Shown here: positions 6,796-13,781 of the stretch, one piece after another
How positions within the stretch are numbered: the first letter of the stretch is position 1
How the letters are laid out: each line of letters opens with the position of its first letter
NCBI GenBank assembly: GCA_049515555.1
Contig: JBEKTY010000191.1
Span: forward strand, 1 to 13,898
Source: JBEKTY01 sp049515555
Lineage (GTDB): Bacteria; Planctomycetota; Planctomycetia; Pirellulales; Thermoguttaceae
Length of the DNA stretch: 13,898 bases
Direction of reading: 5' to 3'
The notes under the pieces: generated by a model
What the model was told of the DNA's origin: nothing
Databases searched by the model: none
What the model saw: the letters and a program-made list of their open reading frames with translations, nothing else
Translations under genes and position numbers: made by a program

Positions 6796-7866
6796 TCATT
6801 CGAGGTTTCCGAAGGCGGCGCGCTCGGCCTGGCGATGGCACTCTACCAGGGTGTCGATGACGGGCCCCAGGTTGCCGGCGATGGCGCTTTCCAGGTTGAA
6901 ATTCTGGTTGACGCGGTGATCGGTCAGTCGGTTTTGCGGGAAGTTGTAAGTGCGGATCCGCTCGCTGCGGTCGCCCGAGCCGATCTTGCTGCGGCGCTCG
7001 GTGGAGCGTTTGCGGTGCTCCTCCTGGCGTTTGGCCTCGTACAGTCGGCCCTTCAGGACCCGCAGGGCCTTGGCCATGTTCTTGTGCTGGCTCTTCTCGT
7101 CCTGGCAGGAGACGACGATGCCGGTGGCGAGGTGGGTGAGGCGGATGGCGCTGGAGGTCTTGTTGACGTGCTGGCCGCCGGGCCCGCTGGCCCGCATCTT
7201 CTCGATGGTGTACTGGCCGGGCTTGAGGTCGATTTCGACGTCTTCGGGCTCGGCCATGACGGCGACGGTGGCGGCGGAGGTATGGACGCGGCCCTTGGCC
7301 TCGGTTTCGGGGACGCGCTGCACGCGGTGGCCGCCGCTCTCGTATTGCAGCAGGCGAAAGACGCCCTCGCCCTCCAGGCCGAGAATCATCTCTTTGAAGC
7401 CGCCCAGCTCGGTGGGGCTGGCATCCATGATCTCCACTTTCCAGCCCATGCCCTCGGCGTAGTGCTTGTACATTTCGTACAGATCGCGGGCGAACAGGGC
7501 CGCCTCGTCGCCGCCGGTGCCGGCGCGGATCTCGAGCAGGCAGCGGTTGCGTTGGGAGTCTTCGCCGCCGGCCATCATGTCCAGCAGCTCGCCCCAGCAG
7601 GTCTCGCGCTCGGCCTTCAGGCGCGGCAACTCGGTGTCGGCCAGTTGGCGCAACTCGGGATCGGGGCCCTCGGACATCGCCCGGGCCTCGGCGATCTGGA
7701 CGTTCAGATTCTTGAACCGCCGGTACTTAGTGGCCAGCTTGGCCAGGGAGCCGTGCTCGCGGGCCACGGCCGACAGCCGGGCCGAATTGGCCAGCACCTC
7801 GGGATCGAGGAGCTGCCGCTCCAACTCCTCGAAGCGGGCCAGGTTCTGGTCCATCAGGTCGCGCAT
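6796..7866 (-). CDS. prfA: Peptide chain release factor 1
   Basis: This is a 356-aa class I release factor reading UAA and UAG stop codons on the ribosome. Helical domain 1 covers about residues 1-100. The central PCRF domain contains EIRAGTGGDEAALFARDLY (112-130). The stop-codon recognition motif sits at VPET (185-188), a PxT tripeptide as in RF1, not the SPF of RF2. The catalytic loop RASGPGGQHVNKTSS (225-239) carries GGQ at 230-232, whose Gln232 is the PrmC target. Length is typical. ATG 7866 is used; ATG 7854 four codons later is possible. It begins 21 bp after the rpmE stop, so the two are cotranscribed, an arrangement common in bacteria. The stop codon directly abuts a heptamer array. 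Confidence 0.97.
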   Translation of the reverse strand: MRDLMDQNLARFEELERQLLDPEVLANSARLSAVAREHGSLAKLATKYRRFKNLNVQIAEARAMSEGPDPELRQLADTELPRLKAERETCWGELLDMMAGGEDSQRNRCLLEIRAGTGGDEAALFARDLYEMYKHYAEGMGWKVEIMDASPTELGGFKEMILGLEGEGVFRLLQYESGGHRVQRVPETEAKGRVHTSAATVAVMAEPEDVEIDLKPGQYTIEKMRASGPGGQHVNKTSSAIRLTHLATGIVVSCQDEKSQHKNMAKALRVLKGRLYEAKRQEEHRKRSTERRSKIGSGDRSERIRTYNFPQNRLTDHRVNQNFNLESAIAGNLGPVIDTLVECHRQAERAAFGNLE

Positions 7867-7887
7867 AAAGCCCCGGAAGTTTCAGGG

Positions 7888-8151
7888 TCAGGTGGGCTCG
7901 GCTTGGGCGACCTCAGCGGGCTTCTTCTTACCCCGCTGAAGACTGGCATAGCCCGTCGCGGCGAACTTCCGCTGAAACTTCTCGATACGGCCCGCCGTGT
8001 CTACGTACTTCAGCTTGCCCGTGTAAAACGGGTGGCAGGCGTTGCAAATATCGACCTTCAACTCCGGCACGGTGCTCCGCGTGACAAACGTGTTGCCGCA
8101 GCCGCAGGTGACCTTCGTTTCGACGTATTTTGGGTGAATGCCTTCTTTCAT
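7888..8151 (-). CDS. rpmE: Ribosomal protein bL31, zinc-binding (C+) form
   Basis: This is an 87-aa bL31 of the large ribosomal subunit. The N-terminus MKEGIHPKY and the HPFYTGKLKYVDTAGRIEKF segment (49-68) are family signatures. Four cysteines, Cys16 and Cys18 (CGC) and Cys36 and Cys39 (CNAC), form the zinc site, which makes this the C+ type, a store of zinc in many bacteria. The tail from about residue 74 is Lys- then Ala/Glu-rich and somewhat longer than in E. coli. ATG 8151 is fixed by the conserved MKEGIHP; the open frame extends further up without meaning. GGGGGAG lies about 15 bases upstream, a weak ribosome site. It is first in rpmE-prfA, followed by prmC, with a promoter candidate at 8192-8220. 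Confidence 0.96.
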   Translation of the reverse strand: MKEGIHPKYVETKVTCGCGNTFVTRSTVPELKVDICNACHPFYTGKLKYVDTAGRIEKFQRKFAATGYASLQRGKKKPAEVAQAEPT

Positions 8152-8191
8152 AAGCTCGATTCCTACTCCCCCGGGAGATGGTGTAGTGGCT

Positions 8192-8220
8192 ATTCTATCA
8201 CGGGCCGGTTGGGGCGACAA
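8192..8220 (-). promoter_or_regulatory. Candidate promoter for rpmE-prfA
   Basis: On the minus strand TTGTCG (8220-8215) and TAGAAT (8197-8192) are spaced 17 bp apart. The start would fall near 8185, giving a leader of about 34 nt before rpmE. No zinc-uptake-regulator (Zur) palindrome is evident, as expected for a C+ L31. Confidence 0.42.
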
Positions 8221-8242
8221 GGCCCGGCGGGGGCCGTCGATA

Positions 8243-8833
8243 TTACGACACGCCCGCTTTCGATCTCCTTGCACTGACGGTCGATAACCCCGATCTTCCA
8301 GGTGTGCGTGGTTGGTGTTGTGGCGTTACGTCTGATCGCCTATTAGACCAGCCATTTCCGGGGCCAAAAGCAAGGAACCTGTGATTGGGCATAAAAAGCT
8401 CCCAGTATGGCACATCGTACCGGCGATCTCTCGCACTTGGTGTCACAAGAAGACGCCGCTTGTTGGTAAAGTAAACCGTGAGGCCGCCGTCAGGCAGACT
8501 TAGCCCAATCTTAGTGACCGTAGCCCCCTCAAGTTCCTTGATGTGCAATGCGAGTTCCTTCTCACTATGATTCTCTGAAGACACTGAGCCTTCAGACGTG
8601 ACAAGATGCCAAGGAGTGCCACACGTTCCGAATATCCAAGCCCCCTTGCTCTCGCCCGCCATTTTCGGATTGTCATAAGGAATGCGTGCCCCGAAGTGCA
8701 GGTGTAACTCACCGCCATAACCAAATGCCACCTTCCAGCATTTTTTCCCCTCCAAGCCTTGCACGAGGGAGTAAAGCTGAGCAAACCGCATCGTCTTGAT
8801 GAGTAGCGAAAATGAGATATTCTTCGTCGTCAT
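8243..8833 (-). CDS. Protein of unknown function, second gene of an AT-richer pair
   Basis: This is a 196-aa protein I cannot assign. It has no signal peptide or transmembrane helix. The sequence looks like a compact alpha/beta protein: an N-terminal helix (LIKTMRFAQLYSLVQGLEGK), alternating strands with ELHLHFGARIP (about 42-52), GAWIFGTCGTPWHLV (64-78), an acidic helix SEKELALHIKELEGATV (89-105), strands LTVYFTNKRRLLVTP (117-131) and YWELFMPNHRFLAFGPG (142-158). The final 38 residues are Arg/Ser/Pro-rich and may be poorly structured. ATG 8833 lies one base after the stop of the 63-aa gene and is preceded by GGGAGGGAGAA, one of only two strong Shine-Dalgarno sites here, so translation is coupled. 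GC content is clearly lower than in flanking genes. The pattern recalls immunity-type proteins of polymorphic toxin loci, but that is a weak guess from layout. Confidence 0.65.
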   Translation of the reverse strand: MTTKNISFSLLIKTMRFAQLYSLVQGLEGKKCWKVAFGYGGELHLHFGARIPYDNPKMAGESKGAWIFGTCGTPWHLVTSEGSVSSENHSEKELALHIKELEGATVTKIGLSLPDGGLTVYFTNKRRLLVTPSARDRRYDVPYWELFMPNHRFLAFGPGNGWSNRRSDVTPQHQPRTPGRSGLSTVSARRSKAGVS

Positions 8834-8834
8834 G

Positions 8835-9026
8835 TTATTCTCCCTCCCGCCGGAATCCCTTGAGAATGGCCTTCAATTCATCCCAAGTAAAATCCCCGTT
8901 CTTCGCAGAGCCCTTCGCGCCGGACTCTTTCATGCCGTGTAGATGAGCGCTGAACTCGTATCTTTCTTCGTCAGACATCTTGTTTATACGGCAGAAGCGG
9001 CGAAAGCGCTTAATATCGTCTTTCAT
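8835..9026 (-). CDS. Small protein of unknown function, first gene of the pair
   Basis: This is a 63-aa charged, mostly helical protein. The N-terminus is basic (MKDDIKRFRRFCRINK), and the middle and end read MSDEERYEFSAHLHGMKESG (17-36) and DFTWDELKAILKGF (45-58). No membrane segment or known motif is present. The pattern of an aromatic-His helix, a Gly/Lys/Ser loop, then FTWDEL and a helix, recalls from memory the C-terminal ends of some RHS-type polymorphic toxins, so it could be a relic or a free-standing form; I cannot test this. Start ATG 9026 lies five bases after a perfect TATAAT on the same strand, which would give a leaderless message; Met17 (ATG 8978) is an alternative start. The stop is one base before the next gene, so the two form a unit. 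It is AT-richer than its neighbours. Confidence 0.6.
   Translation of the reverse strand: MKDDIKRFRRFCRINKMSDEERYEFSAHLHGMKESGAKGSAKNGDFTWDELKAILKGFRREGE
8838..8848 (-). promoter_or_regulatory. Strong Shine-Dalgarno site for the 196-aa gene
   Basis: The minus-strand sequence GGGAGGGAGAA lies at the 3' end of the 63-aa gene, four to five bases before ATG 8833. It supports both that start and translational coupling of the two genes. Confidence 0.65.
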
Positions 9027-9031
9027 AGTGG

Positions 9032-9037
9032 ATTATA
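9032..9037 (-). promoter_or_regulatory. TATAAT box directly before the 63-aa gene
   Basis: A perfect minus-strand TATAAT ends five bases before ATG 9026. A start at the usual distance would fall at or within the ATG, producing a leaderless transcript. The -35 region is poor (TTCTAA at 17 bp). Confidence 0.4.
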
Positions 9038-9106
9038 CAGTGAGCGGCGGGATCTTAGAAGTGTAACACACCGGAGCATACTGTGCCGATACCAGTCTGG
9101 CGGGGC

Positions 9107-11153
9107 CTACTTCTTCGCCGTCAGGTCGTGGAGCCAGCGGGCCCGCAGCAGGTTGCCGTAGACCAGGGGCGAGAAGCTGCCGACGGCGTACTCCTCGACG
9201 GCGGCCTGGGCCTGGCCGGCTGCCTCGTGGCTGCGGCCGAGGTTGTATCGGGCGGCGGGGGTCCAGGGGCCGGTCGGCACGGCGGCCAAGGTGCGGTTGG
9301 CGAACCAGTCGATCGCCGAGCGGTAGTTCCCCTGCTCGAAGGCGATCAGGCCCAGCCAGTAGCTGGCGTCGAGCTTCGCCCGGCGATAAACGGCCGTCTC
9401 CCAGCGGATGGCGGCCAGGGCCTGTTGCCGGAGCTGCTGCTCGGCTTCCTCCTGCTTGTCCGGCGGCAGCGAGTTGATCTGCGGCAGGAGGTTCTTTTGG
9501 TAGTAGGCGTCCCACCGCTTCTGCTCGTCGGCGGCCAGTGCCTCGTCGGTGGGCCGGGCGGCGTAGTAGCAGTCGATGGCCCCCTGCTCGCCGAAGCGGC
9601 CCTTCAGGTGCAGCACCCTGCCCTTGTACAGCGGCCGCGCGGTGGCAAACAGGGGCAAGAAGGCTTCCAGCCAGCGCCGCACGTCGGGCGGCGAGAGTTG
9701 CCGCCGGCGCTCCAGGGTGTGGTAAGGCAAGCCCCACAGGCGCGCCAGCCGGGCGTGGGCCGCAACCTTCAAGCGTTCGGCCTGCTCCGTGGCGGCGGTG
9801 GTCAGCACCATCTTGTCCTTCCCGACCAGGCGCGACTCGAGCAGCTTCGCCCGCTTGGTCAGGTAGATCGGCGACGCCTCGACCAGCACGACGACGTGTC
9901 CCAGGTCGGCCTCCTTCGCCCAGTACGGCGCCGCCTCGAGATCGAGGCGATCCAAGAGCGAGCGGTCGGCAAGCACCTGCTCCAAGGTGGCGGGCTGGAT
10001 GTCTAGTTGCCCGCCGCGGGCCAGGCGGACGCCATCGCGGGCGGGAATCGGCAGTCCGAGTGCGAGATCGAACAGGTACAGCCCCCCTGCCCCGCCATGA
10101 ATCGCCACCGCCACACACCAGGGACGAAGATGCGTGTCGGTCAGATCGGCGGGGCTTTCTTGCCCGCGTTCTTTGCCGGACCCCTTGGCGGGGTTTTCTT
10201 GCCCGCGTTCTTTGCCGGACCCCTTGGCGGGGTTTTCTTGCCGGCGATCCTTGCCGGACCCCTTAGCGACGCTTTCTTGCCGGCGATCATTACCCGATTG
10301 CTTTGAATCGTTCTCCGGCTGCTTTGGGCTATCGCCGGCATTCTGGGAGTGGCTGGGGACAGGGGCGGTATCGGGCGATTGGGGTGGGCCCAGCGGCAGG
10401 GCCAGCATGGCCGCATCGATCCCCTGCTGCCGCAAAAGGAGGACGAACACCCAGGCCCGCTCTAGTGCCGAGCCCCGGCCCAGCAGGAGCGTTTCCCAGG
10501 GTACCTGCGGGGTCCGCTCCGGCCGGTCGAGATCGAGCTGGATGTTGCGGACGGTCCAGTCGAATAGGTTTCGGGCCTGCTGGAGCTCATCGGCCTGTTT
10601 GCCGCGGGCCCAGTTGGAAACGTCGCGGAGCCAGGCGGTTTCCAGCAGGCAGAAGCCGTCGTAGGAAGAGAATTGCATCGAGTCCAGGCGGCGGAGCATG
10701 GGCAGCTCGGCCAAGGATGTGGGCAAGGCCGCCAGCATGGGCTCCGGCCGCCAATCGGCCACCGGCCCTTGCGCCTCGCACCATTGGTTCAGCCGGCTGA
10801 CGATCTGCCCGAGCATCTCCGGTTCCGGCCAGCTTGCCCGCAGAGGGTCGGCCTGCTCGCCGGGCGGGAGCTGTTCGCCGCGTCCTATAGCGGTGATTCG
10901 CGTGCTGAGCTGCTCCTGCAATTCACCCACATCGAAGTCTTCCAGCCGGTTGAGGTTGGTAACGGCGTAGTGGAACAGTTCATCGGAGCCCTGGACGGCG
11001 GCATCGCTCCTGCCCGCCCCGCCCTGGCCGCCGGGGGTAGCGGCGGGACGGCAGCCGCTGGAGCCGGCGGCCAGCGCCATGGCCAGGCCGAGGGCCAGGA
11101 CCGTTCGCCATCGGGCCGACCAAAGCCGGCGGGCCGAAGTAAGCGGGCGGACC

Positions 11154-11167
<14 letters not shown>
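9107..11167 (-). CDS. Lipoprotein with degenerate transglutaminase-like domain and TPR-like C-terminus
   Basis: This is a 686-aa protein if started at TTG 11167. That start yields a signal peptide: basic RRLWSARWR (13-21), hydrophobic TVLALGLAMALAAG, then SSGC with Cys39 as the lipid site, although Ser at -3 makes a weak lipobox. The only ATG, at 11080, would begin inside the signal. Residues 195-375 resemble a transglutaminase-like core: ARNLFDWTVRNIQLD (198-212), then GRGSALERAWVFVLLLRQQGIDA (230-252), where the catalytic Cys is absent, then HLRPW (346-350) and YLFDLALGLP (364-373) with candidate His and Asp. A Lys/Glu/Gln-rich linker (about 262-343) with a 39-bp tandem repeat is inserted in this domain. 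The C-terminal region (about 600-670) is TPR-like. A binding or scaffold role in the envelope is likelier than catalysis. A palindromic element overlaps its 5' end. Confidence 0.75.
10150..10300. repeat. 39-bp in-frame tandem repeat in the lipoprotein gene
   Basis: A 39-bp unit recurs with exact 39-bp period: equivalent T positions fall at 10161, 10200, 10239 and 10278. The first two copies are almost identical and the others diverged. It codes for a 13-residue unit, GSGKERGQENPAK, repeated about 3.5 times. Because 39 is divisible by 3, gain or loss of copies keeps the reading frame. Confidence 0.85.
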
Positions 11168-11273
<106 letters not shown>

Positions 11274-11328
11274 AGCACAAGCGGGCGTTCCAAGAAAAGC
11301 CGGCCAGGACAGGCAATGCCTTGCGGAT

Positions 11329-12159
11329 TCACAGCAGATTCTCCACGGTACGACGGATGGCCAGCAGTCGGCCCACGACGGCGGCGAGCTGGTCCAGGGG
11401 GAGCGAGTTCGGCCCGTCGCTCAGGGCCGCGTCGGGCGTGGGATGGGTCTCCAGGAACAGGCCGTCGGCGCCGATGGCGACCGCTGCGCGGGCCAAGGGC
11501 TCGACCATCGCCCGGTTCCCGCCGCTGGCCGCGCCCAGGCCGCCGGGCTCCTGCACGCTGTGCGTGGCGTCGAAGACCACCGGCACGCCGAGCGACTGCA
11601 TCTGCGGAATGGCCCGCATGTCGTTTACCAATCGGCCGTAGCCGAAAAAAGTCCCCCGCTCGCCGAGCAAGATGCGCTGGCAGCCGGCGGCCTGAAGTTT
11701 CGCCAGCACGTGCTTCATGTCCCAGGGGGCGAGAAACTGGCCCTTCTTGACGTGCACCGGCCGGCCCGTCGTGGCCGCCGCCGAGAGCAGATCGGTCTGG
11801 CGGGCCAAAAAGGCGGGAATTTGCAGCAGGTCGCAAACCTCGGCTGCCGCCGCGGCCTGCTCCGGCAGGTGGATGTCGGTGGTCACCGGCAGCCCGGTAA
11901 CAGCTTTGACCCGGCCCAACACAGCCAAGCCCGCTTTCAATCCCGGACCGCGAAACGAGTCGACGCTGGTGCGATTGGCCTTGTCGAACGAGGCCTTGAA
12001 GATCAGCCCGATCGATAGCTCGGCAGCTATCTCACGCAGCCGCCGGGCAATCGAGAGCGTCAGGGCCTCGGATTCAATGACGCATGGCCCGGCAATCACC
12101 AGGAGCGGCTCACCGCGGCCGCAGCGGTAGGGTCCAATGGCGACGGGGTTCTCAGGCAT
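11329..12159 (-). CDS. kdsA: 3-deoxy-8-phosphooctulonate synthase, metal-dependent type
   Basis: This is a 276-aa enzyme that condenses phosphoenolpyruvate with arabinose 5-phosphate to give Kdo 8-phosphate, the committed step to the Kdo sugar of LPS. The fold is a TIM barrel. Signatures seen are IAGPCVIES (22-30), FKASFDKANRTS (54-65), RGPGL (70-74), PAFLARQTDLL (115-125), GTFFGYGRLVNDMR (169-182), FDATHSVQEPGG (196-207) and SDGPN (247-251). Cys26, with His200, Glu237 and Asp248, makes up the metal site of the metal-dependent class; the metal-free E. coli enzyme has Asn at the Cys position. Length is normal. ATG 12159 is preceded by no Shine-Dalgarno site. No other LPS gene is adjacent, but the gene argues for an outer membrane with LPS. 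Confidence 0.95.
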   Translation of the reverse strand: MPENPVAIGPYRCGRGEPLLVIAGPCVIESEALTLSIARRLREIAAELSIGLIFKASFDKANRTSVDSFRGPGLKAGLAVLGRVKAVTGLPVTTDIHLPEQAAAAAEVCDLLQIPAFLARQTDLLSAAATTGRPVHVKKGQFLAPWDMKHVLAKLQAAGCQRILLGERGTFFGYGRLVNDMRAIPQMQSLGVPVVFDATHSVQEPGGLGAASGGNRAMVEPLARAAVAIGADGLFLETHPTPDAALSDGPNSLPLDQLAAVVGRLLAIRRTVENLL

Positions 12160-12198
12160 GGGTACTGGTGATTACGGATGCGGGCGGCGGTTGGGTTC

Positions 12199-12204
12199 AG
12201 TCTA
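12199..12204 (-). promoter_or_regulatory. Possible -10 box for kdsA
   Basis: TAGACT on the minus strand lies 40 bp before ATG 12159. The -35 position, TGAGCA at 17 bp, falls inside a heptamer array and is a poor match. Confidence 0.25.
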
Positions 12205-12208
12205 AAGT

Positions 12209-12236
12209 GTTCAGCGTTCAGTGCTCAGTGTTCAGC
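12209..12236. repeat. Heptamer array GTTCAGC/GTTCAGT
   Basis: Four contiguous heptamers, GTTCAGC, GTTCAGT, GCTCAGT and GTTCAGC, lie in the kdsA upstream region, where a -35 element would be expected. Confidence 0.7.
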
Positions 12237-12239
12237 AAG

Positions 12240-12400
12240 GCACACTCCACGTTGTGGCCGGTCTCCGACCGAGCCACTCCGCCGACCGAGGGTCTCCAGA
12301 GCCCCGGAGACCTTCGGCCGGGCGGCGGCGGGGTCGGGAGCCCCACGCCGAACTCGGGCAGGCCCAACGCCCCTGGGCACGTTGCCCCGTACTGATGCAC
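12240..12400. repeat. GC-rich interspersed repeat with a 17-bp hairpin
   Basis: The motif GGTCTCC/GGAGACC recurs in both orientations. The stem GCCGACCGAGGGTCTCC (12281-12297) pairs with 12306-12322 across an 8-nt loop, with one G-T pair and one A-C mismatch. Short open frames over it translate to Pro/Arg/Gly-rich strings that I remember as common junk predictions in planctomycete genomes. I do not regard them as genes. Confidence 0.6.
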
Positions 12401-12610
12401 AAGTGTTGCGGAACGATACAGTCCGGTCTGGCGGGCCCGGGAACCGGCGGCGAGCGGGCCAGTTATCGTAAGTACAATCCACACTGGCACTTACAAATCA
12501 ATCTTGCATCCCGCATATCCGGCTGCCTGACTGGCATGCCGTGTGCATCTACCCAGGCCAGGTGAGCCAAGGTCGGAGAAACCGAGGCTCGCTCTAATCA
12601 TGCTGGCCCG
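12401..12610. other. Intergenic stretch without a recognised gene
   Basis: This stretch is less GC-rich than its surroundings. It holds an imperfect inverted repeat (ACGATA near 12413, TATCGT near 12464), a weak -10 box TACAAT at 12473-12478, and a small hairpin near 12563-12590 (GAGCC/GGCTC). No coding signal is convincing. It could be the leader of the folded element that follows. Confidence 0.4.
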
Positions 12611-12705
12611 TAGGGCCTCTGACGGAAGGAAATCAGACGGTTACCTTGCCCTTACCGTCTGGTTTGCCACTGTGGAATGTGGCGCGTCAGAGGCCCTAAT
12701 TTTTT
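12611..12705 (+). other. Three-way-junction element with T-run (ncRNA or MITE-like)
   Basis: TAGGGCCTCTGACG (12611-12624) and CGTCAGAGGCCCTA (12685-12698) form a perfect 14-bp outer stem. Inside, CAGACGGT (12634-12641) pairs with ACCGTCTG (12654-12661), and GCCAC (12665-12669) with GTGGC (12679-12683). A run of six T follows at 12700-12705. As RNA this would be a three-way junction ending like an intrinsic terminator. As DNA it would be a terminal-inverted-repeat element. I cannot decide between these from one copy. Confidence 0.5.
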
Positions 12706-12766
12706 CTTGGCCTGCCGCAAGCTATAGTTCCCCTAGGAGGGTTGCTCCCTTTATTACGGGGCGACA

Positions 12767-12800
12767 GCGGAAGGGGGAAGGCGGAGGGCGGAAGGCGGAA
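12767..12800. repeat. GCGGAAG heptamer array
   Basis: Five near-identical contiguous heptamers (GCGGAAG, GGGGAAG, GCGGAGG, GCGGAAG, GCGGAA) form a separate array ahead of the long CACTCAC array. Confidence 0.7.
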
Positions 12801-12827
12801 CTCAATCCCTTTACAAAGGGGCAAGAA

Positions 12828-12960
12828 CACTCCCCACTCCCGACTCCCCACTCCCCACTCCCCACTCCCCACTCACCACTCACCACTCACCACTCACCAC
12901 TCACCACTCACCACTCACCACTCACCACTCACCACTCACCACTCACCACTCACCACTCAC
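12828..12960. repeat. 19-copy heptamer array, CACTCCC then CACTCAC
   Basis: Six units of CACTCCC (one with G for the first C) at 12828-12869 are followed without a break by thirteen exact CACTCAC units at 12870-12960. The array ends 13 bp before the start of the FliL-like gene. It gives long open frames in several phases that code only Thr/His/Ser/Pro strings and are not genes. Confidence 0.95.
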
Positions 12961-12973
12961 CAAGGGCCGTTTC

Positions 12974-13555
12974 ATGGCAGCGGATCGGATGAATCGCAAA
13001 GGCGGCGAGGCGGATGCCGACGGGACCGAAAGGACCGAAGTGGCTGCGACCCCACCCGCAAGTGGGCGCTTCTGGCGATTCACCTTCAGGCGCTGGCTGC
13101 TGATTCCGGTCGTGGTCTTGCTGAGCCTGATTCAAGGGGCGGCCATTGCCTATTATCATCGGCTGCACACCGAGAGCGGGCCGCCCCCGGCCAACCCCGA
13201 GGTGTCGCTGGGCAAGTTCCATTTCGACGGGGACCGCACGGCCGAGGGCCGCACCGGGCGGGCGGAATTCGCCCTGCACGTGGCCCTCGTCGAGCCGGCC
13301 GATCCGGCGGCCCGCCAGCGCCTGGAGACCCACAAGTTCCGGGTCCAACAGGACCTGGAGGAATTGCTCCGCAAGGCCCACGACGGCGACTTCGACGACC
13401 CCGCCCTGCGGGAGCTCAAGCGCCAGATGCAGGAGCAGATCAACCAGACGCTGGGCATGCGGGCGATCGCGGCCGTAATCATCACCGATCTGAAACTCCA
13501 CGCCGCGGGGGCGGCGGAACCGCCAATGGTCACAGCGGCCGCGCGGGTCCCCTGA
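12974..13555 (+). CDS. FliL-like single-pass membrane protein
   Basis: This is a 193-aa protein with a charged, flexible N-terminus (1-35), one transmembrane helix at about 41-60 (WLLIPVVVLLSLIQGAAIAY) and a C-terminal domain. That domain resembles FliL, the basal-body protein that supports the flagellar stator: a strand FALHVALVEPADP (99-111), a long helix THKFRVQQDLEELLRKA (119-135), DPALRELKRQMQEQINQTLG (142-161) and a final strand AIAAVIITDLKLH (164-176). The order matches the FliL pattern in which a C-terminal helix ending in an IN-x-x-L motif precedes the last strand. No flagellar gene is nearby, so it may be an orphan homologue with another envelope role. ATG 12974 is taken; ATG 12989 is equally possible. 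A repeat array fills the upstream region and no Shine-Dalgarno site is seen. Confidence 0.65.
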   Translation: MAADRMNRKGGEADADGTERTEVAATPPASGRFWRFTFRRWLLIPVVVLLSLIQGAAIAYYHRLHTESGPPPANPEVSLGKFHFDGDRTAEGRTGRAEFALHVALVEPADPAARQRLETHKFRVQQDLEELLRKAHDGDFDDPALRELKRQMQEQINQTLGMRAIAAVIITDLKLHAAGAAEPPMVTAAARVP

Positions 13556-13587
13556 CGAGTAGCCGTTCACCCACACGCGCTAACGTA

Positions 13588-13668
13588 GCAGGCACACTCC
13601 GTGTGCCGTCCGTAATGTATCCGGCACACTCCGTGTGCCGTTTTCCAGCGTCAGACGGAGCGTGCCTG
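13588..13668. repeat. Palindrome cluster with two GGCACACTCCGTGTGCC cores
   Basis: The 17-bp palindromic core found at 5607-5623 recurs at 13591-13607 and 13623-13639. GCAGGCACACTCCGT (13588-13602) and ACGGAGCGTGCCTGC (13654-13668) form an outer inverted repeat with one mismatch. It lies 33 bp past the FliL-like stop, where it could also act as a terminator. Confidence 0.8.
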
Positions 13669-13781
13669 CCGCCTTCCATGCTGTGAACGGTTGCCCCGGT
13701 GGCCCTGGCACCGCCGCTGGACTTCGTGGATAATTGGGAGGCGGGAAAATAAAGGGACCGAAAGAAACGCCGCACTAAAGG

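Noticed and set aside
5661..8151. rpmE-prfA-prmC gene order as a novelty
   Set aside because: This order is common in bacteria and functionally expected; only the repeats in the spacer are unusual.
6706..8277. 523-aa open frame on + opposite prfA and rpmE
   Set aside because: It is a long antisense frame in GC-rich DNA; RF1 and bL31 on the other strand are unmistakable.
12218..12490. 90-aa open frame on - upstream of kdsA
   Set aside because: It lies on the GGTCTCC/GGAGACC interspersed repeat and has Pro/Gly/Arg-rich composition; treated as a spurious frame.
12486..12525. Possible sigma54 promoter (TGGCAC and TTGCAT)
   Set aside because: The two elements are 13 bp apart, while sigma54 promoters need about 5 bp between these hexamers.
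12828..12960. CRISPR array
   Set aside because: Units are 7 bp and contiguous, with no spacers; it is a simple tandem repeat.
12543..12992. Open frame coding repeated Thr-His-His-Ser-Pro-Leu strings
   Set aside because: The protein is a read-through of the 7-bp array, which cycles through all three phases; no independent coding signal exists.
12742..13686. 314-aa open frame on +
   Set aside because: The first part is repeat translation and the rest is an out-of-phase shadow of the FliL-like gene.
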